This document shows, in pieces, positions 46,379 to 58,128 of a DNA stretch of 64,000 nucleotides. The number at the start of each line of letters is the position of its first letter. Position 1 is the first letter of the stretch. The position numbers and the translations under genes were made by a program. Below the pieces are notes generated by a model that did no database searches, had not been told where the DNA came from, and saw only the letters and a program-made list of their open reading frames with translations. Source of the stretch: Tulasnella sp. 424 (Eukaryota > Basidiomycota > Agaricomycetes > Cantharellales > Tulasnellaceae); the NCBI GenBank assembly GCA_019633425.1, contig WSUB01000039.1, forward strand, positions 186,001 through 250,000. Direction: 5' to 3'.

Positions 46379-48754
46379 ATGACAAGTCCTGCAGCCGTTG
46401 GCGGCAAGAACAACTACTTATCTTCAACAACAGCAGTACCATCAAAGCCCAAGCCTGCGACACACAAGCCATCGTCCACCATGCTATCCACTCCCAACGG
46501 CGGCGGCAACGATCGGAAGGGAAAGGGACCCACCACCAAGCGTTCCTACGTCTCTTTAGACCATTTGACAAACTTCCAACTCCCTCCGAGGCAGCAACAC
46601 CCCTTGTGGTCCAATGCACCGAGGAGGAAGAAGAGTTCCATCGCCCAGCAGGTCTGGAATAAAGAGAGTGAGTATGGGAAGTGTGCACTTCTCGACGACG
46701 TCGTTGCGCGCACTCGCTCTCATTTAGCTTACCCGCACGTTCGTCCCCCCTCCACTCGGGTGGAGTTCAGAATTCGTCAACGCACAATACAGATTCGTTA
46801 TGAAACCAACTGAAGATTATACCGTTCATTTCGCCGATCCTGATATGTGTGTCCCTCTCCTTCTCTTGTGGGTTTTATCGACGACCGTGTCTGACATACT
46901 CCACATTTGCCGGATTGGGGTATCGCTAGTTATTTCCAATGGCACGACATTCTTCAAGTCATCATCCCCCCTTCAGCTGGGACGTCTGGAATGCTCGACT
47001 TTGCAAGCTCCGAGCTGACGTCTTGTCCTATTTGCTTGACATCTCCACCCGTTGCGCCTCGGTGAGCACATGCGATTTCACATTCCCTTGCTCTTAACAC
47101 CTTGCACTCCCTGACACTCGGGCGTTTGTACTCAAGGGTAACCAAATGCGGGCATATATTCTGTTTCCCTTGCATCCTGCGCTACCTCGCTCAGGGTAAA
47201 GACCCGAAGTGGAACCGCTGCCCGATCTGCTTCGACTCTGTCACCGAGAGTCATCTTAAATGCGTTCGGTGGGACGCGCCGTCGACGTCATCGAGCTATC
47301 AAGAGTTTGAGACTCCCGCTGCGGCGTCGAGTTCCGCTTCGTCTTCGTCGAGCACTACTCTGAAGATGCGCCTCATCGAACGCCCGCACATCACCACCAT
47401 GGCGTTACCTCGATCCCACTTCTGGCCTTCCGACCTCCTCCCACCGCATCAAGCACCATTTCACTTCCTTCCGGAGGTCCAAACGTTCGCCAAGTTCATG
47501 CTGGCGACCCCCGCGTACATGATCTCCAACCTCTCCTTGGAGCTCGAGCAGCTCGAACAAGAGAAAAGGCTCCTCAGCGGTCCGTTCCAAGATGACATAG
47601 GTCTGAATTACGTGCTGGCTGCAGAGGAGAAAGTGAGGCAGCAGATGGCGAAAGCAGCTGCGTTGGAGGATGCGAGCCCCGGGTTGGCTAGGGCGATTGA
47701 CAACGCGAGGAAGTTGATGGAGGATATGGAGAGGTTACATGAGATTAGGGAGAAGGCCAAGGCGGCGGCGATTCAGAAGAAGGATGACGAGGCGGCAGCC
47801 CCTTCTGAGACTCCGAGCGAGTTGCTCGCGGTTCAGGCGTCAGGAGGGTTCAACGCATCGTCCTCGACCCCAACCCCGACCCCAACGCCTCGCGGACCAA
47901 AACCACGAAAGAACGTCAACCCAGCACCCCCACCTTCCGCATCGAGCTACTTCTTCTACCAAGCCGCAAACGGAGCCCCGGTATTCCTCCACCCACTCGA
48001 CTCTCGCATCCTCTTATCCCACTTCAAATCCTACTCGGACCTGCCAGACGAGATCGAGTTCCCCACGACGACGGTGTCGTACACCGCCTCGACGATCAAC
48101 GACGAGGTCCGAAAACGGTATAAATACCTGTCGCACCTGCCCGAGGCCGCGGACGTGGTGTTTGTCGAGACGGGTTGGGAGTTGGAAGGGATCGTCGGTG
48201 CGGAGGGATTGAAGCAGTTTGAAGGAGCGTTGAAGTTGAGGTATGGGAAGAGGAAGGAGAAGGAGAGGAAAGAGGAGAGAGCGAGGGTTAGAGCGGAGGA
48301 GAGGGAGAGGGATTCGCAGTTGAGGGAGATGAGCAGGTGGGTTGGGCCTGGGTACGTCAGGAGCGCGAGTCCGCCGAGGATGGAGCCTGAGGAGAGGGAG
48401 GAAAGTCCCAGTCCGCCTCCACCCCCATTACCGTCCTCTCGATCAAGTCAGGGTCAAGCCCCAACTCCTCAACCTGCTACGGGCGTATGGGGGAATCGGT
48501 CCTTTGCGAGTGCGATTCGGAGTCCGGCTGCTTCGTCTGGTGGGGCGCAAGGCTCTCGTCAACAGCAGAGACAACGGGGTAACAACAACCGGGAAGAGGA
48601 GGCGGACGAGGAGTGGGAGCAGGCGATAGATGAGGCGTGGAGAGAACTGGAGAAGGAGAAGGGAGGTGGGAGAGGTGGAGGGAAACGGAAAGGCGGTGGA
48701 GGTAAGAAGTTGGTTATCCTTTCTTCAGGTGGAAGTGGGAGAGGGAGGTATTAG
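46379..48754 (+). CDS. RING-finger E3 ubiquitin ligase, RNF10/Mag2 type
   Basis: Four exons (46379-46667, 46771-46846, 46930-47061, 47137-48754). The N-terminal part contains the family block KRSYVSLDHLTNFQLPPR and KFVNAQYRFVMKPTEDYTVH, followed by a C3HC4 RING: SCPICLTSPPVAPRVTKCGH, IFCFPCILRYL and NRCPICFDSV. This order (conserved block just before the RING, a long C-terminal half) is that of RNF10 and yeast Mag2, linked to ubiquitylation of 40S ribosomal proteins in ribosome quality control. The C terminus is low complexity: Lys/Glu/Arg-rich helix, Pro-rich, then Gly/Lys-rich (GGGRGGGKRKGGGGKK). The role is inferred from the family. Confidence 0.88.
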
Positions 48755-49412
48755 GCGCATGCATATAGAAGGCCCATGTCCAAGGGAGGCCAGGATCGAT
48801 GCTTCATGATCACTCTTTTCAGGATCTACATAGTTTTTTGACATTTATACTGCACTTCTTATCTCGGTTAGACCGTAATCGATTCCTTTTGCTAGTTGTC
48901 AAAATACTATCGACGAGGTGGAATGTCCGTCTCCGGCAAGGACCCTTGGTATTGAGTTCAGAGGCCCTTAATTGCGTCCCTTACCGTCCAAAAGTACGCT
49001 GTCCTTGGCTGAATTTTAATGCTACCGCCGACTTATACATGTGATTGGGCTCGTTCCATGCGACCTCTCTATCTAATCCTTAATATTAACCTCACCTCCT
49101 CATTTCATTGATATCGTATCACTCAAGTACTGTGTGTCCCTCTGGCTGTCTATCTTGTTTCTTATGTTAAATAGCTACACTTTCTAAATACTCCATGGAA
49201 TGCGTGGACGTAGCCAGGTGTTTAGTCTTTACAGCGATCGATTTTGCGAATGCGGACAAGACGAGTGGTATTTACATAAACACCACGTCCCCTCCTCGGC
49301 ACTTTCCCTTGCTTCCCGCATTGCAAACAATTCCAAAATTGGTCTACATGAAGTTCGGGCACACCCCTTCCCCGCGCTAAAGCTCCTCATCACTCCATCC
49401 CCTCTTATGCCG
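48755..49412. other. Convergent intergenic region
   Basis: Between the RNF10-like and MYND genes, both ending here. No gene or repeat recognised. Confidence 0.5.
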
Positions 49413-52400
49413 TTATTTCTTTAGCTCGCGACATTTCTGCTTGTGCTCACCGTCTGTCCAATCCCTGCCAAGATTATGGTCAATAGAGTAAGCGGAAAGT
49501 CGCACACCAGACAACTCACAGCTTCTGGCATCGCTTACCGCAATACTGCACCTAGCGGCATACCCAAGTCAGACATCCTTGCGGGACGACGTAAGATATC
49601 GTACTCACAGACTTGCACGCAGAGCACTTTAACATTTCTCTCAGAGGGGCTATCTTTGTGTCATGATAGAGAGCACACTTAAACCAGCTACATCCCTCTA
49701 GACCACCCATTTTGGCTTCGGCTAGAATTTTCGCTCGATCGAATCCCAATAGTTCCCCGAAGTCTTTCCACCCTTGGATTGCAGGTTTAAAATCGGGCTG
49801 AGGCTCCTTGTCCGGCTCGTATAGCGGAGATCCCCCCTCGTGGTTGTCCTTATATGGTGCGGGGTATACTAGTATGAAATCGTCGAGACATTTGAAACAG
49901 TGCATCCAGGCGGCCTTTATGTCGGAGTCCATTAAGTGCCTGTCGTTTGATATCGCATCGGCGATGCATCGACCAATATAAAGGACGTCGCCAGCTGACA
50001 AGAGACTCTATCAGATTAGATACCATTGCTGTGAAACAAAGAGACGAACACGCAGACTCGAACGACCTGCCGAGTAGGGTTCGACCAAGAAACAAGATAA
50101 GCTCTGTTTGGCGAACCATTTCCGAGACTACACGGTTTTTAAGGCCGGTATACTCCTCTCCCTCAAGGGAACGAAGAAGTCTTCATGAAGGATGCTGAGT
50201 TAGCTTACATCGTTAGGCAAATAAATCTGCACTCACAAAGTGACTACACGAGTCATAGCTCTTGCGTACAAGCACATATCTTCTTCATTCCGCCTCTTCA
50301 AAGCCACCCATCTCCAGTACATCTCAGTTATGAGCCCGAGTGCTCCGGCCTCAACCAGAGGGCGGTGCATTTTGGGAGAGTGATTGGCGCAGAGCATAAA
50401 GTGCATGGAGCCAAACGGCGGCGAGTCTAGACTGAGACTCTCACTTTCGAACAGCTCAAGGCAACGCCGGGCAACATCTTCGGTTGTGTGATGCTCGAGG
50501 ATTTCATCTATTGCTGTGTTGTCGAAGACTCCGTTCTTGAAGTAGGAAGTCAGGATGGTAGTGCCGTAACCGAGGTGAATCGCGTCTGGTGTTGGTTCTG
50601 AGGTGATGTATGTTTCGAACAGTATCGAGAGAACCTTCTCTCTGTCCAGCGAGAGTAGGCTAAATTCAGATCAGAAAGATTAGATAGAAAACTTTGACTT
50701 CCACGCATGGTGCAGAGGGAAGAATCTGCAATGGATTACTCACAACCCTTCGTCGTCTTTGAACACCTGCGTCTTTAAGAGTGCACCAATAACAATAAGG
50801 GTGGATATTTGGATCGACGCGAGTTGGACATCCTCTGAATTCTGGGCAGTCTGCCGAGCGCGGTGCACCGTGGCGACGACGTGAGACATATGATTTGAGA
50901 GAGCGACCTTCATTCGAGGATAAGAGGATATCTTTATGGCAACTGAGGGACATATAAAGAGGTTTTTGAAGTGGTTCAGCACCACCCCCAGTGGGTTCAT
51001 CGCTATAGTCTGCAGATCAAAGCGCCAAAGAATTACTGAATGCCGTTAGGTAGGAGTATAAGGACAAAAGGCGTACAGAATTCAGATCTAGATCTGAGAC
51101 GAGTAAGAGAAAGCAGTCGAGGACTTCAGCGTCTCGGAAGGCCTCCCAATCCTCGTACTGAGAACGAGAATGAGGTTGCTGAAGGCTTTGGAGCGAATAG
51201 TACGTGAGTGAGATTGAGGCTGATCGGCGATTGGAAAGGAGTACACCCGTGCCGCGCGAGGTGAAGCTAGTTTGGATATCCTTCCATTTAGAAGCAAGCT
51301 CTTGGGTAGTGGATGGTTCCAGAGTGCCGTCCAGATCAAAGATTGAAAATGACCTGCAGAGATGCCAGGGACGTGAGGGTGCCAGTCCTAGCATGAACAC
51401 AGGCCTTACTCACTCGGCTAAGGCCGTGATAAGCCAGTTTCGACTAGCCACAGCGGACCGAAGGGCTTCTCCCCGTGACGAAGTAGCTGCCAGCACCTGA
51501 GCTAGCAACGTAGCGATATCGAGCACAAGCTCTCTCGTCGATTTCTAACGAGTAACAAAATCAGCCCATCGGTTGGCTGTTGGACCATCAAAATACTGAA
51601 CCCGCATTTTGAGCCCCATATTTTATTTGAGCTTCGAGATAGTGCAGCCCATTCGTCACGGCAAGCACCGAATGGGACATGGATGGGTTCGCAAACTGGA
51701 CATCTACCTCCGCGTCGATCCCGCTGTACAGGAGACGCGAAAGCCAACTGCAGTCGTCGAAAAAGGTGTCTTCAGCGATATCACAGGCTTTGTAAAAGAT
51801 TACCTGGACAATCCGGAGTCAGTAAAGGACTGTTCACCGTCCAGGATACTCACGGGGAATGGAGGATTGCATAGCTTGTTCAGAATTTCAGAGAGCATGG
51901 ATCGACTTTGCATCCAGGATGAATACAACTCGGGACCAAATACTGTTATCTCGAAAGGTAGAATCTCGGCAAACGCCAGCAGGATGCTGACACGAGCGTC
52001 AGCATGGCAACCCGGACGAATCCACAGCCAAACGCACTCTTCAAGGGCATCTAGCACCGCGCAATACTTTTTCATCCTGTCAAGGAGGTGCTTCATGTCA
52101 GCATCCTTTTGGTTTCGTGGAGGATTTCCGGTGTCGATAATATAGTTGTAGATTTCATGAGACACTCGAAGGACGGAATAAATTTTGTGTTTGTTCCTAA
52201 CGGCTTGGGGAGCGCCTCTTCCAAGGACCTGAATTAGATCGACCAGTTCCTCGGTAGCTGAAGCCGAAACATCATTGATCGTAGCAAGTTGTTCGGTGAG
52301 GAATCGTTCCTGCTGGTCGTCATTGGAGGCGGGATCCGCTGCCGAGGCTTGATACGTTCGTCGGCTGGGCAGTTGGAGCGAATATAAAGTGTCATGTGAC

Positions 52401-52690
52401 GTGGCGGATGTTCGATAACTACACGGCGGCGATGAAGGCTCGGGTAAACTGCTTCCGTCGCCTGCGGTGATGACCTGACATGGAGTTGAGGATACTCCAC
52501 TTCAGGACGTCAGTGCCGAGCGTTGTAAATTGGCGGTAGTACCCACAGCCCTATCTGCTTCTCGGTAATAGGCGCCTCGTCCGACATGGGAGGCGAAGTG
52601 GGGTATGACTGGGACATCAGGAGATTGGTGAGATGGCTCGGGGTGGATGGGAGAGAGAAGGAAATTCAGATGGCGACGCGGGGCCATGGA
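49413..52690 (-). CDS. MYND-type zinc-finger protein (multi-exon, about 750 residues)
   Basis: A long helical protein with a C-terminal MYND finger, a layout common and expanded in agaricomycetes. The finger is assembled from three exons: MLKCSACKS, VQYCGKRCQKL and DWTDGEHKQKCRELKK, ending at the stop 49413-49415. It keeps the C-x2-C, C-x3-C and H-x3-C pattern. Upstream exons read VSHEIYNYIIDTGNPPRNQ, ILLAFAEILPFEITVFG, LVLDIATLLAQVLAATSS, MNPLGVVLNHFKNLFI, DREKVLSILFETYITSEP and EDVARRCLELFESESLSL. The N terminus is uncertain: ATG 52690 (MAPRRHLNFLL) is one candidate, but its junction to the next open block (about 52500) does not resolve. Function unknown; MYND fingers usually bind proline-rich partners. 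Contains a patch shared with the Pumilio gene (51158-51240). Confidence 0.75.
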
Positions 52691-54958
52691 CGTTAACGTT
52701 GGAACTCTGGAAAAAAATCGATGCCTCCTAGACTCGGTCATGAGTGCACCTCGTGAATGCTGATCGTTATCGTTGTTGCATCGCAAGCGTTATCCGTTGG
52801 ATTGATTCCACAACACGCCTGATCCGTTTATTAGTGCAGCGCTTGCCTCGCTTGGACGCTCATAAACACTTGAACCCGGGACCCTCTTCCCAAACTCGTA
52901 AGAGTATTTCCTGTTGGTGGTAGGTTAAGGGTCGTGCAAGTGGGCTCGATATCGATATTCGTGTCAAGATATCGTTTCGATATCGTACGTAAGCAAACCG
53001 TACGGATTTAGCGGTCCTAAAGGTCACTCTCGCTATCGAAACCGGCCCTTTGGCCACTTCTACCTCATTTACAACCACGCCGACGCTCGGTAAGTAGCTA
53101 AACCACCTCTTCGCGGCTATTTGGCAGCTGAGGTACGGGTTTTCCTCTTAAAATGGGCCGATGCCCTTATCCTCCAAATTTATATGTTTTGTTTCATATG
53201 TAATGTCATTTGATGACCGATATCTACTATAAGTAAAATTATAGTATATGAGCGAGTTTTCAAAGCATCGATGTAGTCGCTTGGACTGGCTGGTGGGGAA
53301 AATCGCAGGTAGGGAGTGCTCGCAAATCAACATTGTCGGAAAAGAAACAAAAGTAACCTTGTTTACAGATATGTTATTCAAGCTACATGAGTGCCTGGTC
53401 TCCTGACATGTACTAGAGATGAAAAGCTTGGCGAAATGGAAGAGAAACGGGTCTTACACGTGCGGGCTTGGAATCAGACTCCGACGCGCGTGTCGCGCCC
53501 CGATTTTCTCGAGGTGTAAGCACTAATATACGCGGAGAATCACCCGAGAGCTAATATACCAGTGGTGGTACATATTGGGCTTTGGAGCTTCTCTTTGAAT
53601 TCCATCCACACTACCCTCCACTGTACTTGGGCCTACGAGGCTGTGTACTATATCGCCGCTCTCCGAGCGGCCCACCCCTTTTTTTTTCGATCCCGCACAC
53701 AAATATCGGTATCGAGAGCCTGCAAGTGAAGGCTCGACTTTATTCACTTGCACGCACAACGCCGTGAAAAAGTGACCTTATCACAGTCGTGGGTGCGTGC
53801 TGAACGCGGCGACAAACACAACCCGCGTCATTGTGGCACCGAACGTGGGTTCGACTCGGAACGCTGACGCAGCTTCCCTATTATATTTATGTACTGCCAC
53901 GGTGTGTGCCGCGGGGCCCGGGACCTTTTTATGACAGCCCGAAATGACAGGATACACACAAGTCTAAAAGGTCGAAGGAACGGGTATTCAAGCTAGACAT
54001 CGAAATATTTATTCTCAGAATGAGAATCCAGCTGTAGCCGGCTTCTTCAGGCGACCCAGTTGCAGCGTGCGGAACAACCCGAGAAATCCTCACAACCCTC
54101 CAAGCCCATTGAATCAAAACAAAGGGGGGAAAAAACAGGCACACACTCGACGGAGTATATTTTGTAGAGTAAAAACTGAATTACCTGCTATGTGATTCTA
54201 CAGCCCATCCTTTCAGTCTCATAGGATATAAGGGCAGGACCTGAGCGAGCTGGGGCATTGATGATCGAAGAGGCTTTAGATGAGATAGAGGTCAAGTGGA
54301 CTGCACCGGAAAGTGGACTCAGACCCCGTCTGAAGCCCTGTAGTACCCGATGAAAGATGGAGTTCGACGAAAGAATGAAACGATGACGTGCCTACACACA
54401 AAAAGGGAGCCGAGGACGCAATAAAGTGTCGGGGGGACCTCTTGTACTTTGTCATCAGGAACGGGTGGGGCGGTACACGGGAAAATACTGCCCTCGGTAC
54501 CATGACGGTCATGGGAATTGTCTATGCGCAGGGAAATGCAAGTGTGACGCAGAGATGATTCTGTTGTAACAAGTACATAAGGCAAGGCTTTCCATATCTT
54601 CATGCATTTATGTAGTACCAATGGTGGGGGGCCACATGGGAATCCTGGTGGCTGAAGTTTTAATTTCTTTACCTCCCTCGACCACAAGAGCTCATTTGAT
54701 GGGCTTTGGTTATCTGACCGTTGCGTAGATATGTTCAGCAAATAAAATACATCTCTTGCATGTGCGTTTCGTCAATTGGGGAATCGGTGTGAGCTTATCC
54801 GAGGTCCCCGTTGCAACCGGTGTCAGGTTGTAGCCGGGTCCCGGATGGCACCCCACCTTTTTGAGGAACGACCACCTTCCTTCGTCCTACCTCTCTCCCT
54901 CATCTCCCCTTAGGCCCCGCTTTCTTTTCTAACGATCATCGAACTCGTTCATAAAAAC
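52691..54958. other. Long intergenic region
   Basis: About 2.3 kb without a supportable gene. Open frames are short and show no family. Local AT-rich palindromic text occurs around 52945-52990 (repeats of ATATCG). Two tRNA B-box-like strings were examined and rejected. Confidence 0.45.
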
Positions 54959-56609
54959 ATGTCAGCTCCAGGTAAATATACTACATATTCGTATGAGGTT
55001 TTCAGAGGGAAGCTGCTGACGAAATGTAATGGGCGGGCTCCGTCTCGCGCGTCTCCCTCGTCAGACCTGTCCGTCGGCTCGCTTTTCGGCGTTGCAAACA
55101 AAACCGCGCTCGTCACTGGTGGCGGGTCGGGTATTGGGACTATGATTGCAGCTGCTCTCGTGCGGAATGGCGCGAAAGTGTACATTGCATCGCGGAAGGA
55201 GAAGCAGCTGAAGGAGGTGAGTGCTGTTTCGGGCTTGAACGGTTATCCCGAGCAGCTGCAGTCGGCTGATCAAAATAAACCTCGTGCGGCTCAGGTTTCG
55301 GACAAGTTGAACGCGATGGGACCTGGGTCGTGCCACTATGTCGTTGCGGATTTGAGCGTACGTTCGGGGCCTTGGGTTCTTTGCTGTTTGTTTCCGGGTG
55401 GCTGATATTCAAAATGCATTTTTTTCGGCATTTGACGTCTACGATAGTCAAAGGCTGGATGCGATGCGCTGGCTGATGAAATCAAGAAACGCGAGGGCAA
55501 GATCCATATTTTGGTTAACAATTCTGGTGCTACGTGGGGGGCACCTTGGGAAAACGTTCCGGAGAAAGAAGGTCCGCATTTGCACTCCTTTGCTGGGTCC
55601 ATCAAGCCGAATGAAGGCTGTTGACTCATCGCGTATTTCGTTCGTGCAGGTTGGGACAAGGTGATGGCCTTGAACGTGAAGGGAATCTTCTACTGTGGGT
55701 GAACCACATCGATATTCTCTACAAGATCGGGACCGAGTTTGACTAATTGTCTCTCTTCCATGCATCTATATGACAGTGACCGTCGCGTGCGTACACTTTG
55801 TGCTCGGTGCCGATGATCTCGTATCGTCCTGACGTTACTCTCTGAACCGGCTTCTAGTTTGACCGATCTGCTCGCCAAAGACTCCACCGCTGAGGATCCT
55901 GCTAGAGTGATTAACATTTCATCGACGTCCAGTTGGGAAACAAAAGCCGATGATACGGCACTTGCTGCGGCAGGCATGGGTTTATGGTCATGTACGTGGC
56001 AAGTTTGATCCGGCCCCGGTGCTGAAAAAGCATTGTACTTGTACTGAGAAATGATTGTCCTGGCAAATCTAGATTACTCCTCAAAAGCAGCGGTCAATCA
56101 CTTGACTCAACTCATGGCTGTCACTTTGTCCAAGAAGAAAATAACGTGAGCAGTTTCTCCGCGCTATGACCACTGCGTTTCCAAGGTCGTATTAACTCTC
56201 GGCGTTTTATTTCCTCGCAGTGTGAATGCCATTTTACCCGGGTGAGTTGTCTACGTTTGAGCAGACTAGACCGGAAGTTCATTAGCGTCTGGGATGGGCC
56301 AGTGTCTTCCCAACGAAAATGTCCGCTTACGGTATGAAGCAGAGTGGCGATGTGATCTCTAACAACCAACCGATGGGTACGTGAACTCGAACTTCTACGG
56401 TCTCCTATTTTGGACCTGTTCTTTGAATTTGACCTTCTTCCTCATTTGTACACCCAGGTCGACTCGGCGACGTATCTGACATGGCTGGAGTCGCCCTTTT
56501 CTTGGCGTCCAAGGCATCGAGGCACATCAATGGTGCTCTCATTCCGGTTGACGGTGGAGCTTTTATACACGGGAACGCATTCGGGGTGGCGGAGAAGGCA
56601 AAATTGTGA
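54959..56609 (+). CDS. Short-chain dehydrogenase/reductase (RhlG-like)
   Basis: An NAD(P)-dependent oxidoreductase of the classical SDR fold. The cofactor motif is TGGGSGIG in TALVTGGGSGIGTMIA, then NNSG in HILVNNSGATWGAP, NISSTSSW, the catalytic YSSK in YYSSKAAVNHLTQ, and the C-terminal PGVFPTKM and LIPVDGGAF. About nine exons with short introns. The first is probably only 13 nt (54959-54971) joined across a 93-nt intron to the block DLSVGSLFGVANK; that intron is an open multiple of three and would add 31 residues if retained. The sequence style is that of RhlG/3-oxoacyl-ACP-reductase-like SDRs in fungi. Substrate unknown. Stop at 56607-56609. Confidence 0.88.
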
Positions 56610-57097
56610 TGCTTAGGACATTACGAATATTTACCCTGATTTTTGTTGGAGCTTTCGTGGAAGCGTTCATATGTATATAATCCTGAGTTTTTCCGGCTGG
56701 ACCTTGCAATATAGCATTACGTTTATCGGAGCGACTGCATAGCCAATCACGCTATCATGATGTAGTGGATCTTGGTGGAGGTTATTGGGTCGAAGACATC
56801 ATGAGTCGGCAATAGGAGTGTCTTGACTCTAACGAGTGCATGTTCTTCGCAACCGAGATGTTTTGTCATCGTTTGAGAAAGGCTTGTTCTTGCCGCGCGA
56901 CTCGTACCAGAGATATATTCCCAGGCTTGGGCGATGCCAAGCAGGAGGTCGCAAAACTGAAGTTTGAGAGAGATAATAAAAAAGAACGCTGGATAACATG
57001 AAAGTCTTGATTGTTTGACGGTTTCCACTTCTATGTCAATAAAGACTGAGAGTGGCTGGGCTGGAATAGTGGCAGATGGGTGGTGCCGGCGGTCGGT

Positions 57098-57138
57098 CAC
57101 GTGGTCAATGTTTGTTTTTCCCCGCTCTGACTCACGTG
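57098..57138 (+). promoter_or_regulatory. Paired CACGTG boxes upstream of histone H3 copy 2
   Basis: CACGTG at 57098-57103 and 57133-57138, 35 bases apart, about 155-195 bases before the ATG. The second is in TCACGTGAG and resembles the single box in front of the other H3 gene (21028-21033). Confidence 0.5.
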
Positions 57139-57180
57139 AGAGCCTCGCGCTTTTCTCACGTCTCGTCGGTTCGGAAATCG

Positions 57181-57188
57181 TATATAAC
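57181..57188 (+). promoter_or_regulatory. TATA box of histone H3 copy 2
   Basis: TATATAAC about 105 bases upstream of the ATG at 57293. Confidence 0.6.
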
Positions 57189-57292
57189 GCGCGCCCTCCG
57201 CTCCGGAGCAGACACCATCCTCCCCTCATCCACCACCACAAAAGCCTCCTTCGCCACCTCAAACCACTCTCCCCCAACCTTCAAGAGCATCA

Positions 57293-57845
<553 letters not shown>

Positions 57846-58128
57846 GTTGCATTGTGAATGCTTCCGTGTTCCGCTATGGTCTAGGCTATGTTATCTTCGT
57901 GTTGTGCTGTACCATTATTACCATGATTATCTTATTGCCCATCGCTTTCGAAGTCTCTGTCCTAGCATGTGTGATCTGGCTTACGATTCAGAGTCGAGTC
58001 TGTGTGAACAGTGGGAGCAACGTCTGGGTATGTGTTGTGGTCGACATTAGAATTCTGACCAGGTAAACTTTTGGCGCCAAACAATACCGCACACACCGCT
58101 ACTTGACTCCGAGGTAATTAGATTGCGT

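Larger units (their letters stand above)
56610..57292. other. Intergenic region upstream of histone H3 copy 2
   Basis: Contains the SDR 3' flank and the H3 promoter. Elements are listed separately. No other gene. Confidence 0.5.

Noticed and set aside
51300..51360. SIFDLDGTL in the MYND protein, resembling a HAD phosphatase motif
   Set aside because: The following HAD motifs are missing and the frame continues as ordinary helical sequence. The string is probably chance.
52863..52930. CGGGTTCAAGT on the minus strand with a small ACTC/GAGT hairpin, tRNA-like
   Set aside because: The T-stem does not pair and no D-arm or acceptor stem can be built. At best it is a decayed tRNA fragment, too weak to report.
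53846..53856. GGTTCGACTC, a perfect tRNA B-box-like string
   Set aside because: No T-arm or acceptor stem pairs around it, and no A-box at the right distance.
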